A stretch of DNA of 64,000 nucleotides, taken from NCBI GenBank assembly GCA_002319075.1, contig NVQB01000001.1, positions 2,108,001-2,172,000 of the forward strand, given 5' to 3'. The notes below the pieces were generated by a model, which saw only the letters and a list, made by a program, of their open reading frames with translations, had not been told where the DNA came from and ran no database searches. The number at the start of each line of letters is the position of its first letter. The first letter of the stretch is position 1. The position numbers and the translations under genes are program-made. The DNA is from Sphingobacteriaceae bacterium. GTDB lineage: Bacteria; Bacteroidota; Bacteroidia; B-17B0; Aurantibacillaceae. Of the stretch, positions 1 through 9,694 are shown piece after piece.

Positions 1-137
1 ATTAAAATCCACTTGCCTTGTTTCTTGCCATCCACATCAATTTTATTGATAGTGTCTTTGCCATTAAGCTCCCAGTTCTGGGATTTAACCAGCCCGGCGA
101 AACAAAACAAAAATAAAACGGCGACAAATTTCTTCAT
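1..137 (-). CDS. Secreted MORN-like protein, N-terminal fragment (cut by window edge)
   Basis: Only the first 45 codons are present; the reading frame runs off the window at base 1. It starts at the ATG complement at 135-137 with a clear export signal (MKKFVAVLFLFCFAGLVKSQ, cleavage expected just before the Gln). The mature part that follows contains the short stretch DGKKQGKW, which resembles one unit of the MORN-like/YwqK repeat seen in the large protein at 4463-7756. The rest of the protein cannot be seen, so the call goes no further than exported protein with a possible MORN-like repeat. Confidence 0.55.
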   Translation of the reverse strand, partial: MKKFVAVLFLFCFAGLVKSQNWELNGKDTINKIDVDGKKQGKWIL

Positions 138-255
138 GATCAATTATCAAATATAATTGTTTTTAATCTCACTCACTTATTTTTTAGATTAAAATTCAAA
201 ACTTATTTATAAATGTTAATATTTAACGGACGAAAGGAAATTTAACTGCGGGAGC

Positions 256-1338
256 TTACTTTTTAAGGAAAGGAATCTTGCAAACCTTTGCTTTAATAGC
301 TTTATCACGAATCATAATGTAAATTTCAGAATCTGCTTTTGCGAATTCGGTAGCTACATAACCCATACCTATGGCTTTATTAAGAGTGGGCGATTGTGTT
401 CCTGAAGTTACTTTACCAATCACCTTACCGTTAGCGTCGGCAATCGGGTAATCGTGGCGAGGAATCCCACGGTCAATCATTTCAAAACCAACTAGTTTTT
501 TTGAAACACCAGTTTGTTTTTGAGTTTCTATGTTTTTTCTGTTAGTAAAGTCTTTAGTGAATTTGGTAATCCAGCCTAATCCAGCTTCAATGGGAGAGGT
601 TGTATCATCAATGTCGTTTCCATACAGGCAAAAACCCATTTCTAAACGCAGAGTGTCACGCGCTCCTAATCCAATCGGACGAATATCGAATTCTTTTCCT
701 GCTTCAAAAATACCATCCCACATTTTGTTTGCGTGTTGGTTATCGAAATAAAGCTCGAATCCACCCGCACCTGTATAACCAGTATTGCTAATTACCACAT
801 TGTCGATACCATTGAATTTTCCCTTTACAAAGCTGTAATAAGGAATATCCGCCAATTTAACATCCGTTAGTTTTTGAAGAGCTGCAATAGCGTTCGGACC
901 TTGAACCGCCAATAACGAAGTATCATCCGAAATGTTTTTCATATCCACATTCCAGGTGTCGTTTTGTTTGATCCAGTTCCAGTCTTTTTCAATATTGCTG
1001 GCGTTAACTACCAACATATAAGTTTCTGCATCTATTTTATAAACCAAAAGATCATCTACAATGCCGCCATCGTTATTAGGTAGGCAAGAGTACTGGGCTT
1101 TTCCATCGGTTAAAACAGAAGCGTCGTTACTTGTTACTTTTTGAATAAGATCTAAGGCATGAGGCCCTTTCAAAATAAATTCGCCCATGTGACTAACGTC
1201 AAATACCCCGACACTGTTTCTCACAGCAGCGTGTTCTTCGTTTAATCCTTTATAAGAAACAGGCATGTTGTAACCTGCGAATGGCACCATTTTAGCGCCA
1301 AGGGAAATATGTTTTTCAGTTAGGGCTGTCGACTTCAT
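256..1338 (-). CDS. gcvT: Glycine cleavage system T protein (aminomethyltransferase)
   Basis: The T protein of the glycine cleavage system takes the aminomethyl group from the H-protein lipoyl arm and passes the one-carbon unit to tetrahydrofolate, releasing ammonia. The sequence has the family landmarks SHMGEF near the N-terminus, [15 protein letters not shown] in the middle and [13 protein letters not shown] further on, with the usual C-terminal beta-barrel region ending [11 protein letters not shown] chose the start [12 protein letters not shown] at 1338, giving 360 residues, the normal family size. An upstream in-frame Met at 1380 would add 14 non-conserved residues. No gcvH or gcvP is adjacent. 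Confidence 0.93.
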   Translation of the reverse strand: MKSTALTEKHISLGAKMVPFAGYNMPVSYKGLNEEHAAVRNSVGVFDVSHMGEFILKGPHALDLIQKVTSNDASVLTDGKAQYSCLPNNDGGIVDDLLVYKIDAETYMLVVNASNIEKDWNWIKQNDTWNVDMKNISDDTSLLAVQGPNAIAALQKLTDVKLADIPYYSFVKGKFNGIDNVVISNTGYTGAGGFELYFDNQHANKMWDGIFEAGKEFDIRPIGLGARDTLRLEMGFCLYGNDIDDTTSPIEAGLGWITKFTKDFTNRKNIETQKQTGVSKKLVGFEMIDRGIPRHDYPIADANGKVIGKVTSGTQSPTLNKAIGMGYVATEFAKADSEIYIMIRDKAIKAKVCKIPFLKK

Positions 1339-1378
1339 TTCAGATGTATGTTTTTTTGATAAGGGCATAAAAGTAAAC

Positions 1379-1412
1379 AAAAAAGCCTCAACTTTTGTGA
1401 AGCTGAGGCTTT
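1379..1412 (-). terminator. Intrinsic terminator downstream of the thiolase gene
   Basis: A 9-bp perfect stem (AAAGCCTCA at 1382-1390 with TGAGGCTTT at 1404-1412) is followed on the minus strand by a six-T run (plus-strand A at 1379-1384). It lies 21 bases past the thiolase stop and just ahead of gcvT on the same strand, so it should separate the two transcripts. Confidence 0.75.
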
Positions 1413-1432
1413 AAATTTTATACAAGGTAGTG

Positions 1433-2611
1433 TTAGTTCATATTTTCAATTACAAGTGCACTGGCACCGCCACCGCCGTTGCAAATTCCTGCAGCGCCGT
1501 ATTTAGCGTTGTTTTGTTTCAGAATGTTTATTAAAGTAACTATTACACGTGCCCCACTCGCTCCCAAAGGATGCCCGATAGAAACAGCGCCACCATTTAC
1601 GTTTACTTTCGCAGCATCGAGATTCATTAATTTGATGTTTGCTAAGCCAACAACGCTGAAAGCTTCGTTTAATTCGAAATAATCAATATCCGTCATTTTT
1701 AAACCTGCTCTTTCAACAGCTTTTGGAACCGCTAAACTCGGTGAGGTAGTGAACCACTCCGGAGCTTGTTCCGCATCCGCATAACCAATAATTTTTGCAA
1801 GCGGTTTTAACCCTAAAGCATCTGCTTTTTCTTTACTCATTAAAACTAAAGCAGCAGCGCCATCATTCATAGTACTTGCATTAGCAGCCGTTACAGTTCC
1901 ATCTTTCTGAAACACCGGTTTTAAAGCCGGAATTTTTTCGAAATTTACATTTTTATACTCTTCGTCTTCAACGAATTCTACATCGCCTTTTTTTGTTTTT
2001 ACAGTTACCGGAATAACTTCTTCTTTGAATTTTCCGGCGCTCCACGCTGCTGCCGAGCGTTTGTAAGACTCAATAGCGAAAGCATCCTGTTCTTCACGCG
2101 AAAAATTCATGTCTTTGGCACAAAGCTCTGCGCAATTTCCCATCGGCACATTTCCGTACACATCGGTAAGGCCATCTTTTGCTAAACCGTCGATTAGTTT
2201 GGCATCACCATATTTGTTTCCCCAACGCGTGCTGTCAGAATAAAAAGGAACCGAACTCATATTTTCCATTCCACCTGCAACAACGATATCGTTATCACCT
2301 AGTAAAATACTTTGCGCAGCTAATGAAATAGATTTCATGCCACTTGCGCAAACTTTATTTACCGTAGTACAATTTACGCTGTCTGGTAATCCCGCAAACT
2401 TAGCGGCCTGGCGCGCCGGCGCCTGACCAAGATTGGCCTGCATAACAGAACCCATAAATACCTCGTTTACTAATTTACCATCTAATTTTATTTTTTCAAT
2501 GGCTGCTTTAATAGCGCTTGCTCCTAACCTGGTAGCAGGCACTCCTGCTAAAGTTCCGCCAAAAGATCCAATGGCTGTTCTTACCGCCGATACTACATAT
2601 ACTTCTTTCAT
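1433..2611 (-). CDS. Acetyl-CoA acetyltransferase (thiolase II)
   Basis: The product is a 392-residue thiolase that condenses two acetyl-CoA molecules into acetoacetyl-CoA, or runs the reverse cleavage. The nucleophilic cysteine is Cys88 in NKVCASGMKS. The conserved histidine lies in GGAVSIGHPLGASG and the second catalytic cysteine in GICNGGGGAS near the C-terminus. The length is typical of biosynthetic (type II) thiolases. No 3-hydroxyacyl-CoA dehydrogenase or CoA-transferase is adjacent, so its pathway (ketogenesis, polyhydroxybutyrate, leucine or lysine breakdown) cannot be fixed from context. A terminator follows at 1379-1412. Confidence 0.92.
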   Translation of the reverse strand: MKEVYVVSAVRTAIGSFGGTLAGVPATRLGASAIKAAIEKIKLDGKLVNEVFMGSVMQANLGQAPARQAAKFAGLPDSVNCTTVNKVCASGMKSISLAAQSILLGDNDIVVAGGMENMSSVPFYSDSTRWGNKYGDAKLIDGLAKDGLTDVYGNVPMGNCAELCAKDMNFSREEQDAFAIESYKRSAAAWSAGKFKEEVIPVTVKTKKGDVEFVEDEEYKNVNFEKIPALKPVFQKDGTVTAANASTMNDGAAALVLMSKEKADALGLKPLAKIIGYADAEQAPEWFTTSPSLAVPKAVERAGLKMTDIDYFELNEAFSVVGLANIKLMNLDAAKVNVNGGAVSIGHPLGASGARVIVTLINILKQNNAKYGAAGICNGGGGASALVIENMN

Positions 2612-2811
2612 TGTGTGATTGTTCTAGTAATTTTTAAAAGTTGCCTAATTTACGGATAATTTCAGTTTTTTTCTTTTTGAAAGCCCCAGATAGGTAAGAA
2701 AATTAGTATTTCTTATGCTTTGCCAGGCTACAAAAGGCCCAGGAAAGGCCTCAAAATGAAACGAATAAAATAAAATGGCTATTTTTATAAACTTATAAGT
2801 GAAATTTAAAA

Positions 2812-3741
2812 ATGGAGGGTGTTGTAGTAAAGTCGACGGGTAGTAGGTATCTGGTAAAAGCCGGTGCTAAAATTTATGATTGTGTACTTAAGGGAAAGAT
2901 CCGCCTGGAAGACCGCAAGACCACCAATCCTATAGCTGTTGGAGATATTGTTGATTTTGACATCGAGGATAATGATGAAGCTTCCATCAAAAAAATCCAT
3001 CCACGTAAAAACTACATTATTCGCAAATCGATTAACCTGAGTAAGAAAACACAAATTCTCGCCTCCAATCTGGATCAAACTGTTTTAATTGCCACCCTTG
3101 TGTCTCCCCGCACCAGTCTTGGTTTTATTGACCGCTTTTTAATTACCGCTGAAGCTTACCGTATTCCGGCAAAACTTATTTTTAATAAATCTGATTTACT
3201 CACTGGAGAATCAGCGGAAATGCAAAAAGAAATTATCGCGCTTTATTCTAAAATTGGTTACGAATGCATTGAAGTAAGTAGTTACGACACAAAACAAATT
3301 GAAAGTTTACAAAGCATTTTTAAAGATAAAACCACGCTTATTGCTGGTCATTCAGGTGTGGGAAAATCTACTTTTGTAAATGCCTTGCAGCCCGGACTTA
3401 ACTTAAAAACCGGAGAAATTTCTTCGGCGCATGCTAAAGGAATGCATACTACAACTTTTGCTGAATTACATCCTCTGAGTTTTGGCGGAAGTATTATTGA
3501 TAGTCCGGGCATTAAAGAGCTCGGTCTAGTGGAAATGAAAAAAGAAGAGGTGGGACATTATTTTCCGGAAATTCGGGAACGTATGAACGCTTGCAAGTTT
3601 AATAACTGTATTCATGTTAACGAACCAAAATGCGCTGTTATAGCAGCTGTAGAAAGCGGAGACATCAGTGAAGAACGTTACACAAGTTACCTCGGAATTT
3701 TAAACGGAGAAGAAATGGATTGGAAAGAATGGGAAATATAA
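2812..3741 (+). CDS. rsgA: Ribosome small-subunit-dependent GTPase A
   Basis: RsgA is a late assembly factor for the 30S ribosomal subunit whose GTPase is stimulated by the ribosome. The 309-residue product shows the circularly permuted GTPase order of the family: G4 NKSD at 125-128, then the P-loop GHSGVGKST at 179-187, then DSPG at 230-233. An N-terminal OB-fold occupies about residues 1-70. The C-terminal zinc knuckle has Cys261, Cys266, His268 and Cys274. The ATG at 2812 places the OB-fold at the very N-terminus, as expected. It converges with rdgB, with 39 bases between the two stop codons. Confidence 0.95.
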   Translation: MEGVVVKSTGSRYLVKAGAKIYDCVLKGKIRLEDRKTTNPIAVGDIVDFDIEDNDEASIKKIHPRKNYIIRKSINLSKKTQILASNLDQTVLIATLVSPRTSLGFIDRFLITAEAYRIPAKLIFNKSDLLTGESAEMQKEIIALYSKIGYECIEVSSYDTKQIESLQSIFKDKTTLIAGHSGVGKSTFVNALQPGLNLKTGEISSAHAKGMHTTTFAELHPLSFGGSIIDSPGIKELGLVEMKKEEVGHYFPEIRERMNACKFNNCIHVNEPKCAVIAAVESGDISEERYTSYLGILNGEEMDWKEWEI

Positions 3742-3780
3742 CAACTCCATTCAAAATAATTCTCAAAACAAATTTACATA

Positions 3781-4371
3781 TCAAAGTGTGTTCAAATACT
3801 CTATTAGCTTTTTAACAGCAAGGGCGCGGTGACTAATTTGATTCTTCTCCTCAGCGCTAAACTCAGCAAAAGTTTTATCAAAACCGTCGGGAATAAAAAG
3901 TGGATCATATCCAAAACCATTATGACCTCGTGGAGACATGGCGATTGTTCCTTTTACTTCACCCGCAAAGAAATGCTCCTGTCCATTCTTGAGGAGAGTT
4001 ATTACTGTGACAAATCTTGCCCTGCGACTTTCTTTAGAGCTTAATTCCTGCAATAGTTTTTTATTATTGGCCTCATCATTTTTTGGTACACCTGCATAGC
4101 GGGCACTGTAAACGCCGGGAGCATTGTTCAACGCCTCTACTTCAAGTCCACTATCATCGGCAAATACTGCTGCCTCTTTGCCTTCCGACTTCAACCTATC
4201 TATTACGTACTTAGCCTTTAAAAACGAATTTTCTTTAATAGTGGTTCCGGGCTCGGGAATTTCCTCCAGAATTCCTGCTTCTTCAAGTCCTGACAGCTTG
4301 TATCTATCAGAAAGTAGCGGCGTTATTTCCTTAATCTTGTTTTTGTTGGCCGAAGCAAATAGAAGGTTCAT
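3781..4371 (-). CDS. rdgB: XTP/dITP diphosphatase (RdgB/HAM1 family)
   Basis: This enzyme hydrolyses non-canonical purine triphosphates (dITP, XTP, ITP) to monophosphates and keeps deaminated bases out of DNA and RNA. At 196 residues it has the usual length. Motifs visible in order are the nucleotide-binding SANKNK at 7-12, the catalytic acidic FADDSGLEV around 70-78, GFGYDPLF and the C-terminal SHR at 180-182, which recognises the purine. It is divergent from the exported-protein set that begins at 4463. Confidence 0.95.
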   Translation of the reverse strand: MNLLFASANKNKIKEITPLLSDRYKLSGLEEAGILEEIPEPGTTIKENSFLKAKYVIDRLKSEGKEAAVFADDSGLEVEALNNAPGVYSARYAGVPKNDEANNKKLLQELSSKESRRARFVTVITLLKNGQEHFFAGEVKGTIAMSPRGHNGFGYDPLFIPDGFDKTFAEFSAEEKNQISHRALAVKKLIEYLNTL

Positions 4372-4462
4372 AGACTATAGTTATTTGTGCTATTCGCTGC
4401 AAGATAAGCAGCATAAATTTAAAATATTACTTATTTTAGCAGAATTCCATTTTTACCCACTT

Positions 4463-7400
4463 ATGAAACACACACGCACTTATTCCCTGTTATTGGGCAC
4501 GATTTCTTTTTTTGCTACAACTTTTAACGCACAAAGCAATTTTAAGGAACTTGAACGTTCTTCAGTTATCATTAACCGTGGCATTGAGCTTCACGGCGAC
4601 AAAAAATACGAAGAAGCAATTACCGAGTTTAAAAAAGTTCACAGAAATGATTCTAATTACTACCTGGCTTCTGTAGAGATTTTAAATTCTTACCTGGCGC
4701 TCAAAAAAAACAACGAGGGTATTGCATTGTGCGATGAACTTCTGAAATTAAAAAATGATTACACGCCAAACATCCTGATTTATAAAGGCGACTTTTTAGA
4801 TCACATGGAAAAATATGGCGAAGCGGAAAAGATTTACGAAATGGGGGCAAAAGAATATCCGATAAATCACGTGTTCTATTATGCCATGGGAGTTAGCAAA
4901 TTGCATCAAAAAAAACCCGATCAGGCTTATACATACTTTATAAAGACCTTAAAACTAAATCCATTTCACTCGGCAAGTCACTTGCAATTAGGATTATTAG
5001 CCCGACGCAATAACTCTATTGTTGGTACTATGCTTGCTTACCAGTTTTCATTATTGTGCGATGCCTCCAGCAAAAGAGCCCAGGGCATTGTTGGCGATCT
5101 TGAAAAAATTTCAAAACTAGAACTGGAACCTGATACTATTTTGTCAATGAAGGTTTTTGAAACTGAAAATGATTTTACAGAGTTAGAAAGCATTATTAAA
5201 TCTAAAGTAGCACTGGGAAGCAAATACAAATCAAAAACAGATTTGCAATTTGATCTGGTAAAACAAATGCAACTTTTAATTGAAAACATTGGCAAATACA
5301 AGGATGTTAAAGGATTTTACAATGAATTTTATGGAGCCTTTTTCACCGAGCTCAATAATTCAAAATTTCTTGAACAATTTATTTATTTCAGTTTACGTGG
5401 CATGGAAGTTGAAAAAGTGAATAAATGGCTGGCAAAAAATAAGGCGGACGTTGACGTTTTTGAAACCTGGTGTTATAACTACATGTGCAAAACTCTGGCC
5501 AATTATCCTGAAAATTTAAATGGAAAAATTGTAACTGTACCACATTGGTTTCAACAAAATTTAATTGTGGCCGCAGGAGTGCAAAATGCGGAAAAAAACA
5601 ACGAAGGCTATTGGGTTTATTATTATAAAAACGGAATCAAAAAGGCTGAAGGTGAATTTGTAAATGGGAAAAAAAATAAAGTCTGGAAGTATTATACTCA
5701 AACCGGAGCTACCAAAGAAGAAACAGAATTCAGTAATGGTGCCGAAAAATTATATAAAAGTTTTTACGAGAACTCAAATCCCAGTGTAGAAGTTGCGATT
5801 GCCGACAACAAGATCACCGGTGTTAAAAAGGCTTATTTCTCTAACGGAAATATTGCCTCCAGTACCGAATATAAAAACGGAGAAATAAGTGGTACCGAAA
5901 CGCACTATTACAGAAATGGGTCTTTACGGTACTCCATAAAAAATGAAAAAAAGGTGATAAACGGCGACCTGGTGGAATACTTTGATAACGGAAGAATTTA
6001 TCAGAAAGTTTCTTTTGTAAATGATAATCGCGAAGGAGCATCAAAAACCTTTTTCAACAATGCAAACAATACCGTAGCTTCTGAAGGTGTTTATAAAAAG
6101 AATAAAGCTATAGGTGAGTGGAAAACCTATTACAGAGGTGGCAGCATTTACAAGCAAATGACCTACAATGAAGATGGTTTTTATGATGGCACAGTAAAAG
6201 AATTTCATGAAAACGGAAAAATTAAAACGGAGGAAGTTTATTCGGCGGGTAAACTTAATGGCCTTACAAAAGAGTTTACTGATGATGGCAGTTTATGGCA
6301 GGAATTTGCTTATAAAAAGGGCAAACTTCTTGAGTACAGAGCCTTTAAAAAAGATGGTACAAAAATCTGCGACAACAAGATCAATGGAAAAAATTTCCAG
6401 TTAGTGCTCTATCATCCTAATGGCAACAAACGACGTGAAGGAAAAGTAAGTGATGGTGAACTGGACGGAATTTGGAAAGATTACTCCAGCTTTGGTGTGT
6501 TAACGCGTGAAGCAAATTATAAAGAAGGACGATTTGACGGTAAATATCTGGAGTACCATACCAACGGAAAAGTGAGAAAAGAACGTCTCTATAAAGAAGG
6601 TACAGAAGACGGTTATTATAAATCTTTTTATTTGGATGGAACGCTGGAAACGGAGGGAATGATAGTAGAGGGCGAAAGTCAGGGTTATTGGAAAAACTAT
6701 TACAAAAACGGTAGTCTTGAAAGTAATACCTATTATCTAAACGATGATATGTTTGGCTGGAACGAATATTTTGACGTAAATGCAAAACTCTCCAGCGAAA
6801 ACTTATACCGTGAAAACTGCCTTGTAAAAATTGTTTATCACGATACAACAGGGTCCGTTTCTCAAAACATTGATCTGCCAGGTGGTACGGGACTAATTGA
6901 AAGAAAAACAATGGATGGCGTTGTGATCTTTAAAAAACAATATGTGAAAGATTATGCTGAGGGTACCTCCAAAAGTTTTTATCCTGATGGAAAAACAGAA
7001 ACCGAAGTGGAATATAAAAAAGGAAAACGGGAAGGAAAAGCATTTGCCTTCAATCCACTGGGTGGCCAAATAAGCGAGATCGGGTATTTTAATAACGAAA
7101 AAAACGGAAAGGAACTTGTTTATTTTGATAATGGTAAAGTTCAATCTGAATATTATTATGAGAATGGCAACATTAACGGTAAATGTTTTTTTTATTTCCA
7201 AAGTGGAAAAATTTTTAAAGATATAAATTATGATTACGGCGATACAGAAGGAGAATCAAATGTATATGATGAGTCCGGTGAACTGATTTACACACGTAAT
7301 TTTCACAACGACCTATTAATGAGCTACACCTACAAGGACACAAAAGGGCAGTTGCTTAAGCCAATGGAGATGCCTACAGGCGATAAGACAGTAATTTGTT

Positions 7401-7756
7401 ATTATCCAAATGGAAAAAAATCGTTTGAAGCAAATTATACGAATGGCGATTTAAATGGGAAACGGATTTTATATCATTCAAACGGAAAACTGATGGAGGA
7501 CACTGAATTTTATTTCGATGTTCAAAATGGGGTTTCAAAGGAATACTATTCAAATGGTAATCTCAGGATTCTTCAAAATTATTCCTACAACAGACTCGAG
7601 GGTAAATCTGAAAATTATTATGAGAATGGCACACTTAGATCTGAACAAAACTACAAAAATGGTGTTGAACACGGATGGTTCAAGTATTATGATGCTAATG
7701 GCAAATTGGTAAAATCAGTTTTATACTACAACGGAGATCCTATCGTTATTAAATAA
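4463..7756 (+). CDS. Exported TPR and MORN-like (YwqK-type) repeat protein
   Basis: This is a 1097-residue protein. I chose the ATG at 4463 because it gives a normal export signal (MKHTRTYSLLLGTISFFATT, cleavage after FNA); the frame is open further upstream, but there it only runs antisense to rdgB. Residues about 25-250 form TPR-like helical repeats. From about residue 380 to the end there is a long array of units of the form YYxNGxxKxExxYxxGxxxG, about 23 residues each, the MORN-variant repeat that databases often label 'YwqK family antitoxin'. No toxin is present, so that label should not be read as a toxin-antitoxin function. A weak -7-like TATTTTAG lies at 4432-4439. It is the first of four closely spaced genes; the next start is 11 bases after its stop. 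Confidence 0.8.
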   Translation: MKHTRTYSLLLGTISFFATTFNAQSNFKELERSSVIINRGIELHGDKKYEEAITEFKKVHRNDSNYYLASVEILNSYLALKKNNEGIALCDELLKLKNDYTPNILIYKGDFLDHMEKYGEAEKIYEMGAKEYPINHVFYYAMGVSKLHQKKPDQAYTYFIKTLKLNPFHSASHLQLGLLARRNNSIVGTMLAYQFSLLCDASSKRAQGIVGDLEKISKLELEPDTILSMKVFETENDFTELESIIKSKVALGSKYKSKTDLQFDLVKQMQLLIENIGKYKDVKGFYNEFYGAFFTELNNSKFLEQFIYFSLRGMEVEKVNKWLAKNKADVDVFETWCYNYMCKTLANYPENLNGKIVTVPHWFQQNLIVAAGVQNAEKNNEGYWVYYYKNGIKKAEGEFVNGKKNKVWKYYTQTGATKEETEFSNGAEKLYKSFYENSNPSVEVAIADNKITGVKKAYFSNGNIASSTEYKNGEISGTETHYYRNGSLRYSIKNEKKVINGDLVEYFDNGRIYQKVSFVNDNREGASKTFFNNANNTVASEGVYKKNKAIGEWKTYYRGGSIYKQMTYNEDGFYDGTVKEFHENGKIKTEEVYSAGKLNGLTKEFTDDGSLWQEFAYKKGKLLEYRAFKKDGTKICDNKINGKNFQLVLYHPNGNKRREGKVSDGELDGIWKDYSSFGVLTREANYKEGRFDGKYLEYHTNGKVRKERLYKEGTEDGYYKSFYLDGTLETEGMIVEGESQGYWKNYYKNGSLESNTYYLNDDMFGWNEYFDVNAKLSSENLYRENCLVKIVYHDTTGSVSQNIDLPGGTGLIERKTMDGVVIFKKQYVKDYAEGTSKSFYPDGKTETEVEYKKGKREGKAFAFNPLGGQISEIGYFNNEKNGKELVYFDNGKVQSEYYYENGNINGKCFFYFQSGKIFKDINYDYGDTEGESNVYDESGELIYTRNFHNDLLMSYTYKDTKGQLLKPMEMPTGDKTVICYYPNGKKSFEANYTNGDLNGKRILYHSNGKLMEDTEFYFDVQNGVSKEYYSNGNLRILQNYSYNRLEGKSENYYENGTLRSEQNYKNGVEHGWFKYYDANGKLVKSVLYYNGDPIVIK

Positions 7757-7767
7757 TCGTACTTACC

Positions 7768-9690
7768 TTGAAAACTTTATCTTTTTTTGTTCTGCTTCTG
7801 TGTACCAACGCCGTTTTCGCGCAGAAAGCGGATGTGAATTATTATTCCACAAAATATCCGAATACAGCCTATATTAATTTAGATAAATCTGAAAATACAA
7901 ACATTAGTATTACTAAAGGTGCTCTTGAGATTGTGCAACATCATCATGAGGAATTTATGATTTTAAAAAGCACGTTGAATTCGGTAAGAAGTAAAAAGGT
8001 TTATACAAGTTCTTTTATTAAAGTAAAAAATCTTACCGCGTTCATTCATATATACAATGGCAAAACACATAAAAAAGAAAAAATAACTTCTATACACCTT
8101 GAATCTGAGAATGATAATGACGCCACTTTTTACGATGATAATCAATCTTACACCATTAGTTTTTTAGAAGCTAAAGAAGGCGATATAATCGAAGTGGATT
8201 ACGATCAGCTTTTTGTAGAACCTCGTTTTTTCGACGTCACCTATTTTAGCAATTATTCTCCCGTTATTCATTCTAAAAGTACAGTTACCTATCCTATTAA
8301 CCTGGTAAACTTTAAAATCCGTGAAATAAATAATCAGAGTCTCGCGCTTAATTTCAGAGCCGACAGTACAAAAAAAACGAAAACACTCTCCTGGTCGGCA
8401 GATTCGATTTTACCTTTAACCAGCGAATATCTCGATGCGTCATACAGGTATAAAGCTTCCTATATTCTGATGGCGATTGAGAGTTACAAGTCGGCAGATT
8501 CTGTAGTTAAACTTGCAGGATCACTTGAAAATCTGTACAGTTGGTACCGGTTTCTTATTAAGAATGTAGATATTTCCACGGACGACTACCTGGTATCACT
8601 TACAGATTCTCTCTTAAAAAATTGTAACAGCGATCTTGAGAAAACTAAACAACTCTTTTACTGGGTGCAGAACAAAATTGCTTACCTCGCTTATGAGGAT
8701 GGACTCGGAGGTTATGTTCCCCGCGAAGCTTCAGTAGTTTGTAAAAGAAGGTTTGGCGATTGCAAAGATATGGCCAATTTGATTGTGAAAATGGGGCATA
8801 TTGCTAAACTTCCGATTTACCCTGCCTGGATTGGCACCCGCGACATTCCTTATCAATTCTCTGAATTTCCAGTTCCTTTTTGTGCTAATCATATGATTGC
8901 AGCTTATATTTCTAAAACAGATACTATATTTCTTGATGGTACAGGCAAGAGCCATCCGTTTCGCCTACCCACATCTATGATTCAGGGCAAAGAAGCCTTA
9001 ATTGGTATTGATAATATGCATTTTGCGATAGCCAAAGTACCATTTATTGAAAAAGAGAGAACGATCGAGCATGACAGCGTCATTCTTACCTTACTACCGA
9101 ATAATAGAATAGAAGGCTTAGGCTACTATCAACTTACGGGATATGAAAAAGTAACATTAAGTAACTACCTGGATAAAAAATCTTATCAGCTTCAAAAAAA
9201 TTATTTGAAAGCTATTCTTGAAAAAGGAAATAACAAATTTAAACTCGATACTTTTTACATCACCCAGCATGAGCTCGAAAAACCCCTGCTACTGTGTTAC
9301 AAGTTTGTAATCAGTGATTACGTTACGCAAACCGGCGAACAGACTTTTATTAATCTGAATTTCTTTAAAGATTATTTTGATAAACTTAATATGTCTAAAA
9401 GAAAAAACGCGATCGACTTTGATTATAAAACTATCCGTAAACTAACCGTAGCGATGAAGCTTGACGAAAATTACAGCATTGAGTATATACCTGAAAATAC
9501 TTCGTTTTCAACTGCTGTAATGGGATATGAATTAAATTATAAAGTGAAGGATCAAACACTGTATTTCACTAATGCGATTTCAATCGATCGCGCGACTATT
9601 TATTCTGAAGATTTTAAAGAGGTAAACCACATTGTAAGCAATTATAAAAAAACAAAATCCAATCTTGTTTCCCTAACCACTAAAAAATAA
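7768..9690 (+). CDS. Exported DUF3857 / transglutaminase-like protein (intact catalytic triad)
   Basis: A 640-residue protein with a signal peptide (MKTLSFFVLLLCTNAVFAQ). An N-terminal beta-rich DUF3857 region covers about residues 45-210 and a transglutaminase-like core about residues 280-400. The triad is recognisable as Cys332 in RRFGDCKDMA, His375 in CANHMIAAY and Asp390 in TIFLDGTG. The start is a TTG at 7768; no other start in the frame retains the signal peptide. Family members may act as a transglutaminase or a peptidase on a surface protein, but the substrate is unknown. It lies 11 bases after the MORN-repeat gene and 4 bases before its own paralogue, so co-transcription is very likely. 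Confidence 0.82.
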   Translation: MKTLSFFVLLLCTNAVFAQKADVNYYSTKYPNTAYINLDKSENTNISITKGALEIVQHHHEEFMILKSTLNSVRSKKVYTSSFIKVKNLTAFIHIYNGKTHKKEKITSIHLESENDNDATFYDDNQSYTISFLEAKEGDIIEVDYDQLFVEPRFFDVTYFSNYSPVIHSKSTVTYPINLVNFKIREINNQSLALNFRADSTKKTKTLSWSADSILPLTSEYLDASYRYKASYILMAIESYKSADSVVKLAGSLENLYSWYRFLIKNVDISTDDYLVSLTDSLLKNCNSDLEKTKQLFYWVQNKIAYLAYEDGLGGYVPREASVVCKRRFGDCKDMANLIVKMGHIAKLPIYPAWIGTRDIPYQFSEFPVPFCANHMIAAYISKTDTIFLDGTGKSHPFRLPTSMIQGKEALIGIDNMHFAIAKVPFIEKERTIEHDSVILTLLPNNRIEGLGYYQLTGYEKVTLSNYLDKKSYQLQKNYLKAILEKGNNKFKLDTFYITQHELEKPLLLCYKFVISDYVTQTGEQTFINLNFFKDYFDKLNMSKRKNAIDFDYKTIRKLTVAMKLDENYSIEYIPENTSFSTAVMGYELNYKVKDQTLYFTNAISIDRATIYSEDFKEVNHIVSNYKKTKSNLVSLTTKK

Positions 9691-9694
9691 GCAC

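Noticed and set aside
4124-4462. Upstream extension of the large repeat protein's frame by 113 codons
   Set aside because: It runs antisense to rdgB, lacks a signal peptide at its start, and the export signal begins at 4463.
6417-6911. 164-codon minus-strand frame inside the MORN-repeat gene
   Set aside because: It is antisense to a regular repeat array, which creates long open shadow frames through its repeated codon use.
4463-7756. Reading the MORN-like protein as a YwqK antitoxin of a toxin-antitoxin system
   Set aside because: The label comes from repeat similarity only; the protein is exported and very long, and no toxin gene is adjacent.
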